From contig NZ_JBHSBU010000001.1 in the NCBI RefSeq assembly GCF_042650885.1, positions 3,410,001-3,474,000 on the forward strand: DNA of 64,000 nt, written 5' to 3'. A model generated the notes under the pieces. It worked only from the letters and a program-made list of their open reading frames with translations. It was not told the origin of the DNA and did no database searches. This DNA comes from Chitinimonas_A lacunae. GTDB taxonomy: Bacteria > Pseudomonadota > Gammaproteobacteria > Burkholderiales > Chitinimonadaceae. Shown here in pieces: positions 60,357 through 64,000 of this stretch (positions are counted from its first letter, which is position 1; the number at the start of each line of letters is the position of its first letter). The translations under genes were made by a program, and so were the position numbers.

Positions 60357-61220
60357 TCAATAAAACCGTGCCTCCCCTTCCGGTCGGGTCTTGAAGCGCT
60401 TGTGCAGCCAGAAATACTGGGCCGGCCGGGCGCGGACCTTGGCTTCGATCAGGCTGTTCATCCCGATGGTGTCGGCCACCGGGTCGTCACTGGGGAAATC
60501 GGTGAGCGGTGCTTCGATCTCCAGCACATAGCCGTCCGCTTCGCGCCGCACGAAACAGGGCAGCACGGCGGCGCCACTGGCCCGGGCCAGGCGGGGCAGG
60601 CCGGTGATGGTGGCGGCTTCGACCCCAAAGAACGGCACGAACACCGATTCCTTGGGGCCCAGATCCTGGTCGGGCAGGTAGTAGAGGCGAAAGCCTTCCT
60701 TGAGCGCACGCAGCACCGGGCGGATGCCGTCCTGGCGCGAGATCAGCCGGCCGTTCTGTTGAAAGCGCAGCCGCTTCTCGTGGATCAGGGCATCCAGGCT
60801 GCGGTTTTTCTGCCGGGTATAGATATCGGCCATCGGCACATCGATGGAGAGGCGGATCCCGGCCATCTCCAGACCGGTGAAATGAGCGCCCAGCAGGATG
60901 ACCGGATGCCCGGCCTGGGCTTCCAGATGGTGCAGACCTTCGATGCGCACCAGCCGCTTCATCTGCTCGGGCGTGGCGTACCAGCAGTAACCGTATTCGA
61001 GCAGCGTGCGGGCCATTTCGACGAAGTGGGCGCGCAGCAGCCGGTCGCGGGCGCGCTGGTCGAGTTCGGGCAGGCACAGCGACAGATTGATCCGGCCTAC
61101 CCGACGCCGCTCCAGGGCAAACAGATAAAGCAGATGGCCCAGCAGCGTACCGAGCCGCCCCAGCAGCGAAAAAGGCAGCCAGTGCAATAGCCACATCAGG
61201 GCCTGGACAGGACGGGTCAT
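60357..61220 (-). CDS. Lipid A biosynthesis acyltransferase 2 (LpxL/HtrB family)
   Basis: A 287-residue membrane-anchored acyltransferase. One N-terminal hydrophobic span (QALMWLLHWLPFSLLGRLGTLLGHLLYLF) and the HX4E-type catalytic motif H-F-T-G-L-E at about residues 102-107, plus a distal YLPDQDLGPKES segment, define the LpxL/HtrB group that adds secondary acyl chains to lipid A. The start overlaps the stop of the upstream paralogue by four bases (ATGA). The two genes are probably lpxL- and lpxM-like, but which is which is unclear. Confidence 0.9.
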   Translation of the reverse strand: MTRPVQALMWLLHWLPFSLLGRLGTLLGHLLYLFALERRRVGRINLSLCLPELDQRARDRLLRAHFVEMARTLLEYGYCWYATPEQMKRLVRIEGLHHLEAQAGHPVILLGAHFTGLEMAGIRLSIDVPMADIYTRQKNRSLDALIHEKRLRFQQNGRLISRQDGIRPVLRALKEGFRLYYLPDQDLGPKESVFVPFFGVEAATITGLPRLARASGAAVLPCFVRREADGYVLEIEAPLTDFPSDDPVADTIGMNSLIEAKVRARPAQYFWLHKRFKTRPEGEARFY

Positions 61221-62083
61221 GCCGCCTCCGGCGCGCCGGCTGGGCGCTTGTAACGGTTGTAGCTCCACAGGTATTGCGTCGGTGCCATACGGATCAGGTT
61301 CTCGATATTGCGGTTAAGGGTCAGGGCATCGGCCTCGCGCTCGCCGCGAAACTCGCCCTGCATCGGCAGGATATGGACCACATAGCCCCGCCCCCAGCTC
61401 AGCCGTTCGGCGAAAAAGAACAGCACCACCGCGTCGGCGGCGGTGGCAAGCCGGGGCAACAGGGTCATGGTATAGGCCGGACGGCCAAAGAAATCAGCCC
61501 AGACGCCTTCGCCGGCGCCCGGTGCCTGATCGGGCAGGATGACGGTGGCTTCGCCACTCTTGAGCGCCTTGAGCAATTGGCGTACCCCGGCTGCGGTGGC
61601 AGGTGCCGTGCGGCCTTTATCGCGCACCCGGCCGGCGTTCATCAGCGGTTCGAGCCAGCGCAGCTTGGGCGGTCGATACATGGCCGTCAAAGGATAGGGC
61701 AGACGGGTGCTGATATAACGTCCGGCGACATCAAAGGCGCCCAGATGGGGCGTCACGAAGATCAGCGGCCGTTGTGCCGCCAGCGCGGCATCGACCAGTT
61801 CCCAGCCCTGACAGCGCCGTACCAGCGCCGCCACGGCACTCGAAGGACGACCCCAGGCAGCCAGCAGTTCGAACGCACCTTTTCCGTGTTCGCGTATGGC
61901 CCTATGTAACAAACGGTTATAACAAACCCCTTGCGCGGCCAGACCACTCTGTCGCACATTGTCGCCCAGCCGGCGACGGTAGCTGCCGTCAGCCAGATAG
62001 GCCATCCAACCGGCCAGCACGCCGAGGCCTTGCAGCAGCCATAATGGCCACCAGGCCAAGAATTTCAGACAAACGGTCAGCAT
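61217..62083 (-). CDS. Lipid A biosynthesis acyltransferase 1 (LpxL/HtrB family)
   Basis: A 288-residue paralogue of the downstream gene. It has an N-terminal membrane span (LTVCLKFLAWWPLWLLQGLGVLAGWMAYL) and the HX4D catalytic motif H-L-G-A-F-D at about residues 121-126, with the ILPDQAPGAGEGVWADFFGRPAYT segment characteristic of the family. It is divergent from metK across 93 bases and couples to the second acyltransferase by ATGA overlap. It transfers a fatty acyl chain to lipid A precursors at the inner membrane. The start used is MLTVCLKF; the longer upstream frame reads through the metK promoter region. Confidence 0.9.
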   Translation of the reverse strand: MLTVCLKFLAWWPLWLLQGLGVLAGWMAYLADGSYRRRLGDNVRQSGLAAQGVCYNRLLHRAIREHGKGAFELLAAWGRPSSAVAALVRRCQGWELVDAALAAQRPLIFVTPHLGAFDVAGRYISTRLPYPLTAMYRPPKLRWLEPLMNAGRVRDKGRTAPATAAGVRQLLKALKSGEATVILPDQAPGAGEGVWADFFGRPAYTMTLLPRLATAADAVVLFFFAERLSWGRGYVVHILPMQGEFRGEREADALTLNRNIENLIRMAPTQYLWSYNRYKRPAGAPEAA

Positions 62084-62176
62084 CCGGTAAGCCCATCGAT
62101 CGAACGCGGCATTGTAGCGGCTTGCGGCGACGAATACCGTAGGCGGACCGTTCCAGAACCCAAGAGGAATCATCCC

Positions 62177-63346
<1,170 letters not shown>

Positions 63347-63372
63347 ACCGGCCGCTGGCCCGTCCGCCAAGG

Positions 63373-63403
63373 CGCCCCGATTGAAATCGGGGCGTTTTTT
63401 ATT
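63373..63403 (+). terminator. Intrinsic terminator of metK
   Basis: CGCCCCGATT-GA-AATCGGGGCG followed by TTTTTTATTTTTT, 26 bases past the metK stop. Confidence 0.93.
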
Positions 63404-63750
63404 TTTTGTTTATATACCGCTAGGAATCTTGCAGCCTTTTTGCTGATAATTTGTATTTTGCCGTAGATGCCTTCATTGAAGCGCAACGGGCCCGCCAGCA
63501 TCGCCTCCCTCGTCTGCCTGGTTGCCGTAATGCTTTTCAACCGTCCGGCTTACAAAAAATTTCCGCGCCGTCGAAGGCGATAAGCCGCAGTCGGTAAACG
63601 AGCGTATTCCAGATCTGGCGCGCATCGGCGCGCTGTCATGAAGGACCGGCAGGGGGCGGACGGCCCGGTCAGGCCGTGCCGGAGCCGCTTGCACGCTGGC
63701 GCTGCGGTCCTTAGACTGCGCCCGACCTGCATTTCTCGAATTCCCATCCC
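63404..63750. other. Intergenic region between metK and parE
   Basis: About 350 bases. The left third is AT-rich and contains a strong dispersed motif. The rest is GC-rich, with no gene supported; frames on the minus strand at 63473-63694 and 63550-63993 are shadows of the coding strand. It should hold the parE promoter. Confidence 0.5.
63412..63462 (+). repeat. Dispersed AT-rich motif CCGC-N6-TCTTGC-N7-TKGC
   Basis: CCGC at 63417-63421 (read CCGCT), TCTTGC at 63427-63432, TTGC at 63440-63443, with AT-rich flanks ATATACCGC and TGATAATTTG. It follows the metK terminator directly and is a clean copy. Confidence 0.6.
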
Positions 63751-64000
63751 ATGGCTGCCGCTCCCCAATACGACGAATCCTCGGTCAAGGTGCTCAAGGG
63801 TCTGGAACCGGTGAAGCACCGGCCCGGCATGTATACCCGGACCGAGAACCCGCTCCATATCGTCCAGGAAGTGATCGATAACGCCGCCGACGAGGCGCTG
63901 GGCGGCTTTGCCCGCACCATCGCGGTGACGGTGCACCAGGACGGCTCGATCTCGGTGGCCGACGACGGCCGGGGCATTCCGGTCGGGTTGCACCCCGAGA
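63751..64000 (+). CDS. parE: DNA topoisomerase IV subunit B, N-terminal part
   Basis: The first 83 codons of a GHKL ATPase subunit that continues past the window edge. Residues 1-83 include VKVLKGLEPVKHRPGMYTR, the ATP-binding VIDNAADEALGG (N1 box) and DDGRGIPVG (G1 box), matching ParE/GyrB. The KHRPGMYTRTENPLHIVQE sequence favours ParE over GyrB. ParE, with ParC, unlinks daughter chromosomes. Truncated by the window end only. Confidence 0.93.
   Translation, partial: MAAAPQYDESSVKVLKGLEPVKHRPGMYTRTENPLHIVQEVIDNAADEALGGFARTIAVTVHQDGSISVADDGRGIPVGLHPE

Noticed and set aside
62084..62176. SAM riboswitch upstream of metK
   Set aside because: The 93-base gap has no SAM-I, SAM-II or SAM-IV core pattern, and most of it is needed for two divergent promoters.

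Overview
This 64 kb window looks like the chromosome of a GC-rich betaproteobacterium. A Neisseriales-type lineage (Chromobacteriaceae or relatives) is the best fit, with moderate confidence. The evidence is the gene sets: yqgE-ruvX-pyrB-pyrC', glyQ-lipoprotein-glyS, gbsR-cydP-cydA-cydB-cydX, gmhB/ygjP, dksA, a metK facing two LpxL-type acyltransferases, and parE. No tRNA, rRNA or CRISPR array was found. Most genes are ordinary chromosomal genes in short operons, separated by unusually AT-rich intergenic islands.

Layout. 0.4-5.5 kb: phosphoesterase/lipid kinase pair, secreted polysaccharide deacetylase, a YfaP-like/TPR exported protein and an acyl-CoA-binding protein. 5.6-8.9 kb: yqgE-ruvX-pyrB-pyrC' operon, in which the dihydroorotase homologue has lost its zinc ligands. 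8.9-14 kb: ADP-ribosylglycohydrolase, photolyase, a parS-like site, an aminotransferase and a TetR regulator. 14.6-18 kb: an aldehyde dehydrogenase homologue without catalytic residues, then an intact IS605-type element with divergent tnpA and tnpB. 18.1-21.4 kb: a lipoyl-domain-like orphan followed by reverse transsulfuration (cystathionine beta-synthase and gamma-lyase). 21.7-25.4 kb: a two-gene isonitrile (isocyanide) biosynthesis cassette (PvcA/IsnA plus PvcB/IsnB) behind an 800-base AT-rich upstream region, next to DAHP synthase aroG. 25.6-30 kb: dksA, a c-type cytochrome, a TonB-like protein, a PAS protein with a degenerate kinase H-box, and ruvC. 30.3-34.5 kb: RNase P RNA and a cytochrome bd operon including the small subunits cydX and cydP, headed by gbsR with an FNR-type box and a second inverted repeat. 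34.5-35.3 kb: gene-free DNA with a polypurine G-tract and a long inverted repeat. 35.3-43.8 kb: ygjP, gmhB, glyS, lipoprotein, glyQ and recC. 44.4-49.3 kb: two consecutive exported YD-repeat (RHS-like) proteins. 50-58 kb: LysR/MFS pair, M32 carboxypeptidase, and a sphingomyelinase paired with a lipase-chaperone-like protein. 58.5-64 kb: msrQ, proB, two lipid A acyltransferase homologues, metK and the start of parE.

The most unusual signal is a short intergenic motif, CCGC-N6-TCTTGC-N7-TKGC embedded in AT-rich DNA. It occurs at least six times (near 11.95, 20.25, 27.80, 43.84, 49.47 and 63.43 kb), with weaker relatives elsewhere. It lies between or downstream of genes and does not look like a standard terminator or promoter. 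Several proteins in the window are recognisable family members without the residues needed for the family reaction (PyrC', the ALDH homologue, the lipoyl-like protein, the PAS protein, and DksA with one of four zinc cysteines).

All calls come from reading the sequence and knowledge of the families; no database search was run.
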